Positions 42,325-50,685 of a DNA stretch of 64,000 nt are shown here, in pieces. The stretch spans positions 62,001-126,000 of the forward strand of contig JABIBQ010000073.1 of assembly GCA_018652685.1 (NCBI GenBank), given 5' to 3'. This stretch comes from Candidatus Bathyarchaeota archaeon (GTDB taxonomy: Archaea > Thermoproteota > Bathyarchaeia > TCS64). The notes beneath the pieces were generated by a model. That model did no database searches, was not told where the DNA came from, and saw only the letters and a list, made by a program, of their open reading frames with translations. A program made the position numbers and the translations under genes. Numbering within the stretch: the stretch's first letter is position 1; each line of letters opens with the position of its first letter.

Positions 42325-42485
42325 AGGTTCGCGCTCTTTGCGCGCTTCGGCCTGAGGTTCTTGCTACGGCATTTCCTGCACTTTGTAGCCCTCGGGGGGT
42401 TTGTTACGCCGCAGCTCCTGCATACGGTCTTGTCTATCCTGTGGCTTCTTGCGATCGCGATCTTAACTGGGTCCCTTAGTGACAT
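42321..42485 (-). CDS. rpl40e: Large-subunit ribosomal protein eL40 (L40e)
   Basis: A 54-residue protein too short for the ORF track. It begins 'MSLRDPVKIAIARSHRIDKT', has the zinc ribbon 'CRSCGVTNPPRATKCRKC' and the basic 'RSKNLRPKRAKSANL'. Sequence and length are typical of archaeal eL40, which sits near the GTPase centre of the large subunit. The DPxKxxIA-type N-terminus is more like TACK/Asgard proteins than classical euryarchaeal ones (from memory). A TATA-like 'TATCTAAATAG' lies about 40 nt upstream. Confidence 0.93.
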   Translation of the reverse strand: MSLRDPVKIAIARSHRIDKTVCRSCGVTNPPRATKCRKCRSKNLRPKRAKSANL

Positions 42486-42587
42486 TGTTTCAACCCCTGA
42501 GCTTTGATGGTATACAATGTACCTCTATTTAGATATTCCCTAATGGGGAGAATAGTAGATAACCCCACCATTACGGGAAAATATGGG

Positions 42588-42962
42588 CTAGGGCTTGTAG
42601 GCCATGGCCTCCATTTCTATGAGGAAGCCTGGGACCACGAGGCCGGCGACGCAGGTGGCCCTGGCGGGGAGATCCCCTTTAAAGTAGCTCCTGTAGACGT
42701 CGTTCATCTTGGACCACTCGGCTTGCTCGCCGATGAATATGGTGACCTTGACCAGATCGTCCAGGGTCGCATCAAAGTTTGCCAGGGTCCTGGCCATCTG
42801 TTTCATTATCTGGTGGGTCTGCCCGTCGATGGTAGTGAGGTCGTTGCCGTCGTCGTCCTTGAGGGCGGCCGTGCCGCTTAGGAAGATAAAGTCGCCCGCC
42901 TTGACGGCGCTGCAGAAGGGAAGGTGCTCCATCCCTGGTGTGGTATATGTCGTTTTGCTCAA
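42588..42962 (-). CDS. ridA: RidA-family (YjgF/UK114) deaminase-like protein
   Basis: A 124-residue trimer-forming protein that in other organisms hydrolyses reactive enamine/imine intermediates released by PLP enzymes. Family features include 'FIFLSGTAALKDDDG' and the conserved C-terminal 'RATCVAGLVVPGFLIEMEA' with the catalytic-site Arg; the canonical start 'KxxxxTxxAP' is represented by 'TTYTTPGMEHLPFC'. Such a gene suits the PLP- and amino-acid-rich surroundings. Monocistronic on the minus strand. Confidence 0.85.
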   Translation of the reverse strand: MSKTTYTTPGMEHLPFCSAVKAGDFIFLSGTAALKDDDGNDLTTIDGQTHQIMKQMARTLANFDATLDDLVKVTIFIGEQAEWSKMNDVYRSYFKGDLPARATCVAGLVVPGFLIEMEAMAYKP

Positions 42963-43114
42963 ATCTAATCATCATAATCTTGTTGTTCGAGTACAAAAAA
43001 CCAGTTATCCACAGATTAGTTTGGTTACATCAACGTAACAAGGTTGACAGGTGTGTCACAAAGTCTTCATATCCTTTGTGGGAGACTCGTACAAGTCACC
43101 AACATGACAAAAAA

Positions 43115-43134
43115 ACCCGTCCGTTTGGACGGGT
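43115..43134 (-). terminator. Perfect 8-bp hairpin with T-run ending the FilR1-like gene
   Basis: ACCCGTCC-AAAC-GGACGGGT on the minus strand, 8 nt past the stop codon at 43143, is followed by 'TTTTTTTGTC'. It has the form of a strong intrinsic terminator, unusual for an archaeal gene and very clear here. Confidence 0.7.
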
Positions 43135-43142
43135 AAATTTTC

Positions 43143-43889
43143 TTAAAGATGGAATGGTGTCGCTTGCTCCCAAAAGTATCTAAAACAATGAAACACCCAA
43201 TGCCTAAAGACAGCATCGTACCCAAACAGGTAATGATTCCGATCGGGGTCTCCATCGAGATTTGGGAAACAGATTAGAGAGTGTTTGTCGCTGTAACCGA
43301 GAACAAGGGGTACGCTGTCCATTGTTCTGACATGCATCTTTTCTTTGATGATGGGGGTGGCCTCTTGCTTAATCTTTTCAGCCAGATCAGGGGTCACTAT
43401 TGCTTGTATCTCTACGTCATGCTCTAGCAAGCTTTGTATTGAGGAGGTCCAGGAGGAGGAGAGATCGTCGGTCAACATCCAAAATCGTTCTTGTATTGTC
43501 GGGATTACATTTCGTTGGAGATTTATTGACTCGTAAACTGAACTCACCATATTCCCTTTCCTTAAAGAAGAAATGTCTTCTATCAAGTTGGATGGAATGA
43601 TGGACAGGTCATGGGTGTTGAAATATCCTTGATATTCAATTAGGAAAGAGCCCATTGGGATCGCGGTCATTACCAGTCGACCAAATTGTGTCAACTGATA
43701 CAGGTCAGATGAATCCTTCTCAATAATAGAGTCCTTGATGAGCCTGGTTAATTGGCGTGAGAGGTCTGTTGTGTTTAAGCCTGAGATCCGCATTATCTCG
43801 GAGTACCTATGCGGGCCCGTTTCAAGAACATCGATAACGACGAGACGTGACTTTGATGATAGTGTCTTGAATAGGCCCCAAGTACTCAT
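43143..43889 (-). CDS. Winged-helix transcriptional regulator, FilR1-like (ArsR-type N-domain)
   Basis: A 248-residue regulator. Residues about 5-80 form a winged helix ('SSKSRLVVIDVLETGPHRYS', 'SGLNTTDLSRQLTRLIKDS'). The rest resembles the FilR1/DUF1724 domain ('IQSLLEHDVEIQAIVTPDLAE', 'DRNHYLFGYDAVF'), which senses small molecules in archaeal regulators that link metabolism to cell state. It has its own terminator and a spacer upstream toward the DDAH gene. Target genes unknown; it may act on the adjacent DDAH or RidA genes. Confidence 0.8.
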   Translation of the reverse strand: MSTWGLFKTLSSKSRLVVIDVLETGPHRYSEIMRISGLNTTDLSRQLTRLIKDSIIEKDSSDLYQLTQFGRLVMTAIPMGSFLIEYQGYFNTHDLSIIPSNLIEDISSLRKGNMVSSVYESINLQRNVIPTIQERFWMLTDDLSSSWTSSIQSLLEHDVEIQAIVTPDLAEKIKQEATPIIKEKMHVRTMDSVPLVLGYSDKHSLICFPNLDGDPDRNHYLFGYDAVFRHWVFHCFRYFWEQATPFHL

Positions 43890-43953
43890 AGCTATTTCCG
43901 AACGATCATTGCTTATGTATATTACTAGTGAAGGAAATTTCAGGTGTATATAG

Positions 43954-44709
43954 TTAGAAAAGGATGCTGAGGCAGGTCAGTGCCCCATCGCATTTCTGTA
44001 TTTCGGAGACATCCATGCTGATGACGTCGAAACCAGCCTCTTTTACCATGAGTTGCGCAGTATCGTATCCTGCCGCCATGAGAATAGTATCTCCAACTGC
44101 CAAGGTATCGGCTGCGTACTCATCCTCGCATGGCGGGATTAGTATGTTGAATCCCTCCAGCGCGGGGTGTTTTGCGTATTTTTCGGTTGCTATCATGATG
44201 TCCTTGCCGAGGTAGGTTACGTAGCTCTTCAGGTGCATAATAGTGGGATCAAATACTGTCGCAACGGGGACATCCAGCCATTCCTTCATCTGTGCCACGC
44301 CTTCAAGGTTGGTACGACCGCTTATCCCGCTGATGAGCTTACCTTTGGCATGGACCACGTCCCCGCCCTCGATAGTTGCGGGGGCTTCTGCCCACTTGAT
44401 GGGCATGATTTCCTCAAGAACCGCTGCTACCCCTGGTTGCTCTCCACGCCGTGACTCTTTCGCCATCCTGCATATCAACGCCTTGTTGTTCTCGACTACC
44501 GCGTTGTCCTCCACGAAACAGCTATCGGGATACTCGTCGTCACGGGGGACGTGAATCACTTCAAGGCCGAGCTCAGACAGGGTCTCGCAGTACTTTGCAT
44601 GTTGCTCCCTTGCCTTCTTGAGGTTCACGGTGTGATGTAGTGGGTGTTCTGAGAGACAGCTCGTGTACATGTTGCCGGGGATTCGGACAATGGCGTGTTT
44701 TGGATCCAT
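43954..44709 (-). CDS. DDAH-family guanidino hydrolase (arginine-modifying)
   Basis: A 251-residue pentein-fold enzyme. The substrate-binding acid residues fall in 'DDEYPDSCFVEDNAVV', the His in 'TIMHLKSYVTYLG', and the nucleophilic Cys in 'CDGALTCLSILF' at the C-terminus; 'TIEGGDVVHAKGK' is also typical. The family contains dimethylarginine dimethylaminohydrolases and related arginine/citrulline hydrolases, and related domains form the N-half of ArgZ. Together with the LOR/SDH protein at 25538 it could supply an arginine-to-ornithine-to-proline route. Starts at 44709, divergent from the M42 peptidase gene. Confidence 0.85.
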   Translation of the reverse strand: MDPKHAIVRIPGNMYTSCLSEHPLHHTVNLKKAREQHAKYCETLSELGLEVIHVPRDDEYPDSCFVEDNAVVENNKALICRMAKESRRGEQPGVAAVLEEIMPIKWAEAPATIEGGDVVHAKGKLISGISGRTNLEGVAQMKEWLDVPVATVFDPTIMHLKSYVTYLGKDIMIATEKYAKHPALEGFNILIPPCEDEYAADTLAVGDTILMAAGYDTAQLMVKEAGFDVISMDVSEIQKCDGALTCLSILF

Positions 44710-44808
44710 AGAAATTGAGGGTTGTCAGCCCCGTAAAAGCGTTGGGGGTTTGTCCACCTTTTGGGGAATAAGCTTAACTTTGCCAAATGGAAACTCACAA
44801 CGATATCT

Positions 44809-45900
44809 ATGGTAGATTTGTACGATACACTTCAATACTTTATGCAAGCCCCGAGCGTCACAGGGTTTGAGCAGCAGCGCAGGGAGCGAATCATCGATGT
44901 ATTTAGCAAGTATTGTGAAACGGTCAGCGTCGACGTTATGGGGAACGTGATCGGGACACTCGGAGACGGTGAGAGGGATGTTATGTTGGCGGGCCACTAT
45001 GACCAGCTAGGATTCATGATCACCCATGTCCAGGACAACGGGTTCGCAGGTTTCACCCAAGTAGGCGGCTGGGATAAGAGAGTCGCATACGGAACCAGAG
45101 TCAAGGTCTGGATAGGCGATGGTCCGGAGGACTATATAATCGGGGCGGTTGCCGTTAAGGCTGCGCACCTGACTGACGCAAAGGAGAGGGACAAGAGTCC
45201 GGCGTTGAAGGATATGCTCCTTGACCTAGGGGTGGATTCCAAGGAGGAAGCGGTGAAGCTGGGTATCAAGTCGGGAACCGTCTGTACGCCATACCTGGAT
45301 GTGACACGCCTGGGAACGAGGGATTCCGACAAGATCGTTGGGCCAGCTTTCGATGATGTATGTTGCGTCGCGGGTCTAGTCAAGACCATGGAGATACTCA
45401 AGGAGAATCCTCCGAAGAATATCAAGGTCCATTTTGTGGCAACGGTCCAGGAGGAAATCGGGCTGAGGGGAGCGACCATCGCGTCTTATAACATCAAGCC
45501 GTGGGCAGCGATAGCCACCGACGTAACGCACGCGGTGGCACCGGGCGTCAAGGCTAACCTGGTTGCGGGGATAGAGCTAGGCAAGGGTCCAGTTGTTGCC
45601 CTTGGCGGCAACTTTACACGGGAGCTATGGGAAATGATGGAGTCAGCGGCCGTGAAACACGAGGTTCCATGTCAGAGACAAGGTGTTCCATCAAGGAGCG
45701 GTACTGATGCATGGGCGATCCAGGTAGAGCGCGGTGGTACAATCTGCGGCCTCATTAGCATGCCCAACAGGTACATGCATAGCCCGAACGAGGTCATCAG
45801 CCTTTCGGACCTAGACAACCTAGGCAAGCTCATTGCTTACACGGTTCAGGCGTTGGGTGAGAGCGACCTTCAGCACACCGTCGAGGTTTTTCGGCGGTAA
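44809..45900 (+). CDS. M42-family aminopeptidase/endoglucanase-like (TET-type)
   Basis: A 363-residue metallo-peptidase that would remove N-terminal residues from peptides as a large oligomer. Motifs: 'LAGHYDQLGFMITHVQDN' (metal ligands), 'GPAFDDVCCVAGLVKT', 'VQEEIGLRGAT' (catalytic Glu) and 'IATDVTHA', with 'RQGVPSRSGTDAW' near the end. ATG 44809 is chosen because the track's upstream start adds no conserved residues. It is divergent from the DDAH gene and ends in a T-rich stretch 'atattttttctttta' that could stop transcription. Confidence 0.9.
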   Translation: MVDLYDTLQYFMQAPSVTGFEQQRRERIIDVFSKYCETVSVDVMGNVIGTLGDGERDVMLAGHYDQLGFMITHVQDNGFAGFTQVGGWDKRVAYGTRVKVWIGDGPEDYIIGAVAVKAAHLTDAKERDKSPALKDMLLDLGVDSKEEAVKLGIKSGTVCTPYLDVTRLGTRDSDKIVGPAFDDVCCVAGLVKTMEILKENPPKNIKVHFVATVQEEIGLRGATIASYNIKPWAAIATDVTHAVAPGVKANLVAGIELGKGPVVALGGNFTRELWEMMESAAVKHEVPCQRQGVPSRSGTDAWAIQVERGGTICGLISMPNRYMHSPNEVISLSDLDNLGKLIAYTVQALGESDLQHTVEVFRR

Positions 45901-45918
45901 ATATTTTTTCTTTTATTA
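45901..45918 (+). terminator. T-rich run after the M42 gene
   Basis: 'atattttttcttttatta' directly follows the stop codon; T-tracts alone are common archaeal terminators. Confidence 0.4.
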
Positions 45919-46078
45919 CATAAACATTGTGCGATAGTTGTAACTAGCGATATAAACGAGTGCAAACAAGCTAATTTCGGTGAAGAATCCACCCATAAAT
46001 GATTTGACTTGGGCCTTAGCTTCCGCATGCCTCATTTTTAAATGAACAGCCTAGAAAACGATATAGAATTGAAATTAC

Positions 46079-46831
46079 TTAGCTGAAGTTAATAACTAAA
46101 TACAATATTTCATCATCATAAGCGATACCGATACTTGCCATTGTGTAGGTCTCGTAGTAGATGTTGTTCCTGTTGCCCCAGTTGTTGTCCGCGTCGTTGT
46201 AGACCTGCCCATAAACTAGGAAATCCAGGACTTCAGTTGCGTTGAACTCTCCCGCGGCAATGAAGATATCAATATTTTCACCCATAGTCCTGGGTAGTGC
46301 CGGGTTGTGCTTGAAATCCCCTGTCTCCAGAAGGCCTTCGGCGTATCTCTGGGCAATACTGTTGTTGTCATAGACAAGGGGCAGTAACTCAATCTCGTCC
46401 CTTTCTTTGTTGATAAGCTCAATCACGTACTTCTGAATCCTCACGGTCTCGGCAGATATCGGGAAAACCCCGCCTACATTTGGTAGCTCTGGATCGGGTT
46501 CCCACTGGTTGATTATCATGATGCTTGCCAGACTAATGGCGACAATAAGGGCTACTAGAACCAATTTCCTCGGTGATACGCCCGCGCCTAAGATGCTTTG
46601 CCTCTGCTTCTTCCGCCTCACAATTCTGGGCTTTTGAGGCTCTTTCTCAGGCTCAACAAAGTGGATAGTTTTTGTAGCTGCTGGTTCAGTGGTTCCACCT
46701 GACAGCTGACGGTTTTGGGCCATGCATTTGTGCGACTTTTGAGTACCATGTTCATCGCAGAAGGTCAAGTTACAGTGGGGGCAGCGGAATGGCTGTTCTA
46801 CTTCAATCCCACAGTGATAGCATATGCCCAT
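46079..46831 (-). CDS. AN1 zinc finger - transmembrane - CAP-like domain protein
   Basis: A 250-residue protein with three parts. Residues 4-37 form an AN1 zinc finger, 'CYHCGIEVEQPFRCPHC' continuing 'FCDEHGTQKSHKC'. A basic linker leads to a membrane helix 'LVLVALIVAISLASIMI' (about 95-112). The outer part, about 130 residues, resembles the CAP/SCP domain ('IELINKERDEIELLPL', 'RYAEGLLETGDFKHN', 'MGENIDIF'). The layout predicts an N-terminus inside and a CAP domain outside the cell. The AN1-TM-CAP combination is not one I recognise. Role unknown; possibly envelope processing or adhesion with a cytosolic sensor finger. Confidence 0.8.
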   Translation of the reverse strand: MGICYHCGIEVEQPFRCPHCNLTFCDEHGTQKSHKCMAQNRQLSGGTTEPAATKTIHFVEPEKEPQKPRIVRRKKQRQSILGAGVSPRKLVLVALIVAISLASIMIINQWEPDPELPNVGGVFPISAETVRIQKYVIELINKERDEIELLPLVYDNNSIAQRYAEGLLETGDFKHNPALPRTMGENIDIFIAAGEFNATEVLDFLVYGQVYNDADNNWGNRNNIYYETYTMASIGIAYDDEILYLVINFS

Positions 46832-46983
46832 TTAATAGCTCCTTAATCTTGTGTTTTTTAAAGGTTTTTCATGTAGACATCCATATACTGCCTATTTACA
46901 GTTAGAACAAATTGAAGTATTGTAGTTTCTTGAATATATTAGCTTACAGTTTTAATACCGTGACTGGGATTGGATATCAGTGA

Positions 46984-47442
46984 ATGATTATGAAGGCATC
47001 TAAGATCATTGGCTTGCTCATAACCATCGTCCAGCTCACCGGGACCGTGGCCATGGTGTTAGGAATGTACACGATGGTAAGCGTCTTCTCCACGGCTATA
47101 CCACAGGGGGAGGGAGAGATTGATATCCAGATTGGCGACCCAGTTGTCATTCCGTTCTCAATCACTCCTAGCAATCCGGGGTATCTCGCCGCTGAGCTCA
47201 GTGTTTCCATTAGCCTGGTTGTTGACGGAGATGAAGAGATAGTCAGTGACTCAGCAGAGCTTGTGATACCCGCCATGTCCCAAGTCCCGGTGGACCTTGA
47301 GTTATCGCTTTCACAAGCATTAGCGGAGGAGTATCTTGTGGAGGGCGCTGATGTTGCATGGGTCATCGATATGCGGGTAACCACACTATATGACCTCATT
47401 AGTTTCAGTAACACCTTGACCATGTCAGGAGGCGCCCAGTGA
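46984..47442 (+). CDS. Unknown membrane-anchored protein (152 aa)
   Basis: An N-terminal hydrophobic segment 'IIGLLITIVQLTGTVAMVLGMY' (residues 7-28) acts as signal or anchor; the remainder ('IDIQIGDPVVIPFSITPSNP', 'AELSVSISLVVDG') is beta-rich and would be outside the cell, somewhat like a LEA/immunoglobulin-type fold. No family recognised. Its stop codon overlaps the start of the next gene (GTGATG), so the two are coupled. Confidence 0.6.
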   Translation: MIMKASKIIGLLITIVQLTGTVAMVLGMYTMVSVFSTAIPQGEGEIDIQIGDPVVIPFSITPSNPGYLAAELSVSISLVVDGDEEIVSDSAELVIPAMSQVPVDLELSLSQALAEEYLVEGADVAWVIDMRVTTLYDLISFSNTLTMSGGAQ

Positions 47443-47924
47443 TGGCAAAGAACACAACAGGAGCCATAATATCGGCTCTGATAACCCTCGTTATATTCGT
47501 GGGTATCCCATACGTCGCGCCTAGCTACCTGAGCCCAGAAATCATGACTATGGCCACGGAATATGGCTTCGACCTACCGTCCCTGTTCAACCAGATGATG
47601 ATGATAGGGGCCGTAACAGCCACCTTGACGCTGGTAAAGGGATTCGTTGACGAGACAAGCATTATTTCACTTCTTGTAACTATCGCACAGAACCTGTCAT
47701 CACTAATGTTCACGGTGATCCTACTCGGGGCAGGAAACATCATGAGCATGGGACTCACAGAGTTTACAATCGAGGAAGCAGGCGTAACAAGCCTCATCAG
47801 GATGGACTTGAGGGTGTTCATCTACTTCACCTTTGGAACCATCGGGCTGAAGGTGATCCAGTCCTACCTGGAGTGGATCGAGGCAAAGAGGGCCGGGGCC
47901 CCACCTGGTAGAATTGCCGCCTAA
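47439..47924 (+). CDS. Unknown integral membrane protein (161 aa)
   Basis: About four membrane helices ('AIISALITLVIFVGIPYVA', 'MMMIGAVTATLTLVKGF', 'SSLMFTVILLGAGNI', 'VFIYFTFGTIGLKVI') and a basic C-terminus 'EAKRAGAPPGRIAA'. Starts at GTG 47439 or the next ATG. Coupled to the beta-rich membrane protein upstream, suggesting a two-component envelope complex of unknown function. Confidence 0.6.
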   Translation: MMAKNTTGAIISALITLVIFVGIPYVAPSYLSPEIMTMATEYGFDLPSLFNQMMMIGAVTATLTLVKGFVDETSIISLLVTIAQNLSSLMFTVILLGAGNIMSMGLTEFTIEEAGVTSLIRMDLRVFIYFTFGTIGLKVIQSYLEWIEAKRAGAPPGRIAA

Positions 47925-47959
47925 TCCCTTTTCTATAACATACCCCCTGTCTTCATCCT

Positions 47960-48970
47960 ATGACCATCAAGGTAGCCGTTAGCGGTATCCCAAGAGGATA
48001 TCAGTTCCCCAAAAGTGACCTCAACTGGCTCCAGGACAAACACAAGGAGCAGATCAAAGCAATAAGCCCAGATATTGAACTGATAGAGATTCCCCCGAAC
48101 AGAGTCATGGATGTTGACGGTCTTGAAGTGGTCCTCGCCGAGGGAGGAAACAGGACCCACTACCACGGCGAGTTGGACTGGGAGGACTACAAAAAGTTCT
48201 TCGTGCCTGGACTGAAATGGATACAACTCTGCAGCACAGGTTTCAGCGACAACATCACACCGCAAGTGCTCGATGGGTCCGTAACCCTCACAAACGCCCC
48301 CGGTCTCCACACCTACCCAATAGCCGAGGCAGTCATCACTGCCATGCTGGATCATGCCAAACTCCTGAAACAGAGAAGGATTGACCAGAAAAAGCACCTA
48401 TGGAGCCAACTAAAATGTGATGAGTTGTACAAGAGAACGGTCCTCATCATCGGGCTGGGAAACATAGGGAAGAGGACAGCGGCGCTGTGCAAAGCGTTTG
48501 ACATGAAGGTAATCGGGACGAAGAGAAGGGTCGAAGAGGTGCCCAACGTGGACAAAGTGTTCCCAGTATCGGAGCTCATCGAGTATATCCCTGAAGCGGA
48601 CTATGTTGTGGTTGCCGCCCCGCTGACGCCAGAAACAAAGGGAATGCTTGGTGAGGCAGAGTTCAGGGCGATGAAGCCCACGTCGCATTATATCAACATC
48701 GGAAGGGGGGCGGTGGCAGAGGAGCCATCACTGATCAAGGCACTGGAGGGAAAATGGTTTGATGGTGCTTACCTTGACGCCCTCGAAGTTGAGCCGCTGC
48801 CAGAGGATCATGCATTTTGGGATATGGAGAACGTGCTGCTTGTCCCACACGACAGCCACAGCAGTCCATACATCGGTGACAGGATAGTGAACCAGTTCTG
48901 CGTCAATCTGGAACGTTACGTGAAAGGAGAGAAACTCAACAATATATGTGATCCTGGGAAAGGGTACTAG
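47960..48970 (+). CDS. D-isomer-specific 2-hydroxyacid dehydrogenase
   Basis: NAD(P)-dependent oxidoreductase of 336 residues. The nucleotide-binding fold shows 'VLIIGLGNIGKRTAALCKAF', the later 'VVAAPLTPETKGMLGEAEF' and 'YINIGRGAVAEEPSLIKAL', and the catalytic His in 'LVPHDSHSSPYIGDR'. The C-terminus is complete. Substrate could be glyoxylate/hydroxypyruvate or a 2-oxo acid made from amino acids. A TATA-like 'tctataac' 28 nt upstream fits a leaderless start. It ends next to the convergent RAM-domain gene. Confidence 0.9.
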   Translation: MTIKVAVSGIPRGYQFPKSDLNWLQDKHKEQIKAISPDIELIEIPPNRVMDVDGLEVVLAEGGNRTHYHGELDWEDYKKFFVPGLKWIQLCSTGFSDNITPQVLDGSVTLTNAPGLHTYPIAEAVITAMLDHAKLLKQRRIDQKKHLWSQLKCDELYKRTVLIIGLGNIGKRTAALCKAFDMKVIGTKRRVEEVPNVDKVFPVSELIEYIPEADYVVVAAPLTPETKGMLGEAEFRAMKPTSHYINIGRGAVAEEPSLIKALEGKWFDGAYLDALEVEPLPEDHAFWDMENVLLVPHDSHSSPYIGDRIVNQFCVNLERYVKGEKLNNICDPGKGY

Positions 48971-48974
48971 GGAA

Positions 48975-49205
48975 TTAACCGACTATCATGGTCAGCGTTG
49001 CGTTGATGTCCCCTAGCCGCCTGATCTTGGTGTTGATAATATCCTTCAACGCGCTCATGGACTCCGCCTCAACGAACACGATGATATCGTAGATCCCGTA
49101 GAGGCCATGGACCTCCTTAACACCCTCTATGGCATTTAGGGACTCTGTTATGCCCTCGGCATCCGGTTTCATGTTGATGAGCACAATAGCCATCTCGTTT
49201 GACAT
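48975..49205 (-). CDS. Stand-alone Lrp/AsnC ligand-binding (RAM) domain
   Basis: A 76-residue protein from ATG 49205. 'MAIVLINMKPD', 'VKEVHGLYGIYDIIVFVEA' and 'IRRLGDINATLTMIVG' match the RAM domain that binds amino acids in Lrp-type regulators, without the DNA-binding helix-turn-helix. Stand-alone RAM proteins may oligomerise with full regulators or act as amino-acid sensors. A TATA-like 'TTAATATTTC' sits upstream on the minus strand. Confidence 0.82.
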   Translation of the reverse strand: MSNEMAIVLINMKPDAEGITESLNAIEGVKEVHGLYGIYDIIVFVEAESMSALKDIINTKIRRLGDINATLTMIVG

Positions 49206-49327
49206 GTCGAAATAGAACCCACTACTACTATTTGAAATATTAACCATCAATAATCGATGGTTTCAAGGGGTACCCCACCCTTTTTTAATGACGCCTCTAA
49301 GTTAAAAGAAAATTCGGGGACAATAAG

Positions 49328-50272
49328 ATGACAGTTCTATCGATAGTACACGGCGACGATACGGACGGGCTCACATGTGGCGCTTTCCTCAAGAGAGCCA
49401 GAGAGAGCGACATATACCTAGCCAACTACGACAACCTGGAGAAGGCACTTCAAGACGTCAAACTCCCAGTAGATGTGCTTTACATATGTGACCTGAACGT
49501 AAGGGACTCCCTTGAGTCGGAGCTTCTAAGGATACGGGAATTTGCGGACGTCCATATCATCGACCACCACCAGATGAGCCCTGAGTTGATGGAGCGCCTC
49601 ACTGAGGCGGGTGTAACCATCAGGCTTCAGACAGATGACTGCGCCTCTGTGCTGGTCTACGACACATTCAAGGAACAGCTGGGACAGGAAGGAAAACGTC
49701 TCGCTGCCTACGCCGCTATCTCTGATATGTTCGAAAACGGACCTCTAGCAGGCCCGATTATGGCAAAGTTGGACCGAAAGTTCGCTCAGCACGAGGCACA
49801 GCTACTGACCCACGCCCTTGGAGGAGACCAGACTATGGACTTCAAACGCCTGGTCCTTGATGAGCTGAGCAAGTTCAGTTATCCCCACAGGATACCGGGG
49901 CTAGTGGAAAAGTCGATCCAGAGCCTTGAGGAGATGACCCAGATGAAGGAGCTGATCCCAGGGAACGCTATTGTGAAGGGAAGGGTCGCGTTTATGGAGT
50001 CAATCAATGATTACAGTACAGGGGGTATCTCGAATCTCCTGATAGACACTCTGGGAACAGATGTCGGCATCAGCTACAAGACCAATGGCGAGCACTACAA
50101 CATGAGCCTCAGGGGGGAGATGATGCTAAAGGAGCACCTGGGCGATATGTGTAAGGAGATTGCGTCAAAGTACGGTGGATTCGGGGGAGGCCATAGCAGG
50201 GCATGCGGCATGAAGATTCCGAAGGAGCATTTGCAGGCAGTACTGGACGAGTTCGACGCCCGCCTCAACTAA
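49328..50272 (+). CDS. DHH/DHHA1-family phosphoesterase (RecJ-like)
   Basis: A 314-residue phosphoesterase. N-terminal motif 'SIVHGDDTDGLTCGAFLK' and the namesake 'DVHIIDHHQMSP' bind two metal ions; the C-terminal DHHA1 domain ends in 'GGGHSRACGMKIP'. Archaeal members act as 5'-3' exonucleases on RNA or DNA or hydrolyse small nucleotides; the length is closer to nano-RNase/RecJ-like enzymes. A TATA-like 'taagttaaaag' about 25 nt upstream fits a leaderless start. The stop shares CTAA with the convergent gene. Confidence 0.88.
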   Translation: MTVLSIVHGDDTDGLTCGAFLKRARESDIYLANYDNLEKALQDVKLPVDVLYICDLNVRDSLESELLRIREFADVHIIDHHQMSPELMERLTEAGVTIRLQTDDCASVLVYDTFKEQLGQEGKRLAAYAAISDMFENGPLAGPIMAKLDRKFAQHEAQLLTHALGGDQTMDFKRLVLDELSKFSYPHRIPGLVEKSIQSLEEMTQMKELIPGNAIVKGRVAFMESINDYSTGGISNLLIDTLGTDVGISYKTNGEHYNMSLRGEMMLKEHLGDMCKEIASKYGGFGGGHSRACGMKIPKEHLQAVLDEFDARLN

Positions 50273-50685
50273 GATTTCATTCTTTTACGCCACTCGATCT
50301 TACGGCGTTCGATCTTAATCTTGGCTACGAGGCTCTGGAGCCTTTCCGGGTCAAAAGGGACATACTTGATATCTACAGTCGTGGGGTCGAACAGCTCCTT
50401 GTTCGTGCAGATGGTCACTCTGCACTCCTTGATGCCTCTTTCACCTTTTTGACATTCCAATGCATTTAGGGCTCTAGCCAGCCGTACCAACCTGTCCCTG
50501 GCGAATGGATCATCAAGGCCGTAATTCTCGATATGGTTGTAGTTGATCTCTCTCTGCCTCCCGGTGTCAGAGTAAACGATGAACTCCTCGCCCTCCCATT
50601 TCTGGGTAACCGGATAGAAGAATCTCTGGTAGACGCGCAGGTTGATTCGCTGCCCCTCGGATACTACGTTCAATCCCTTTGCCAA
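50269..50685 (-). CDS. Conserved hypothetical protein (138 aa)
   Basis: Cytosolic protein of 138 residues, basic at the C-terminus ('KIKIERRKIEWRKRMK'), with 'RLNLRVYQRFFYPVTQKWE' at the N-terminus. No motif recognised. It sits 67 nt downstream of the epimerase-like gene on the same strand and overlaps the DHH gene end by 4 nt. Confidence 0.6.
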   Translation of the reverse strand: MAKGLNVVSEGQRINLRVYQRFFYPVTQKWEGEEFIVYSDTGRQREINYNHIENYGLDDPFARDRLVRLARALNALECQKGERGIKECRVTICTNKELFDPTTVDIKYVPFDPERLQSLVAKIKIERRKIEWRKRMKS

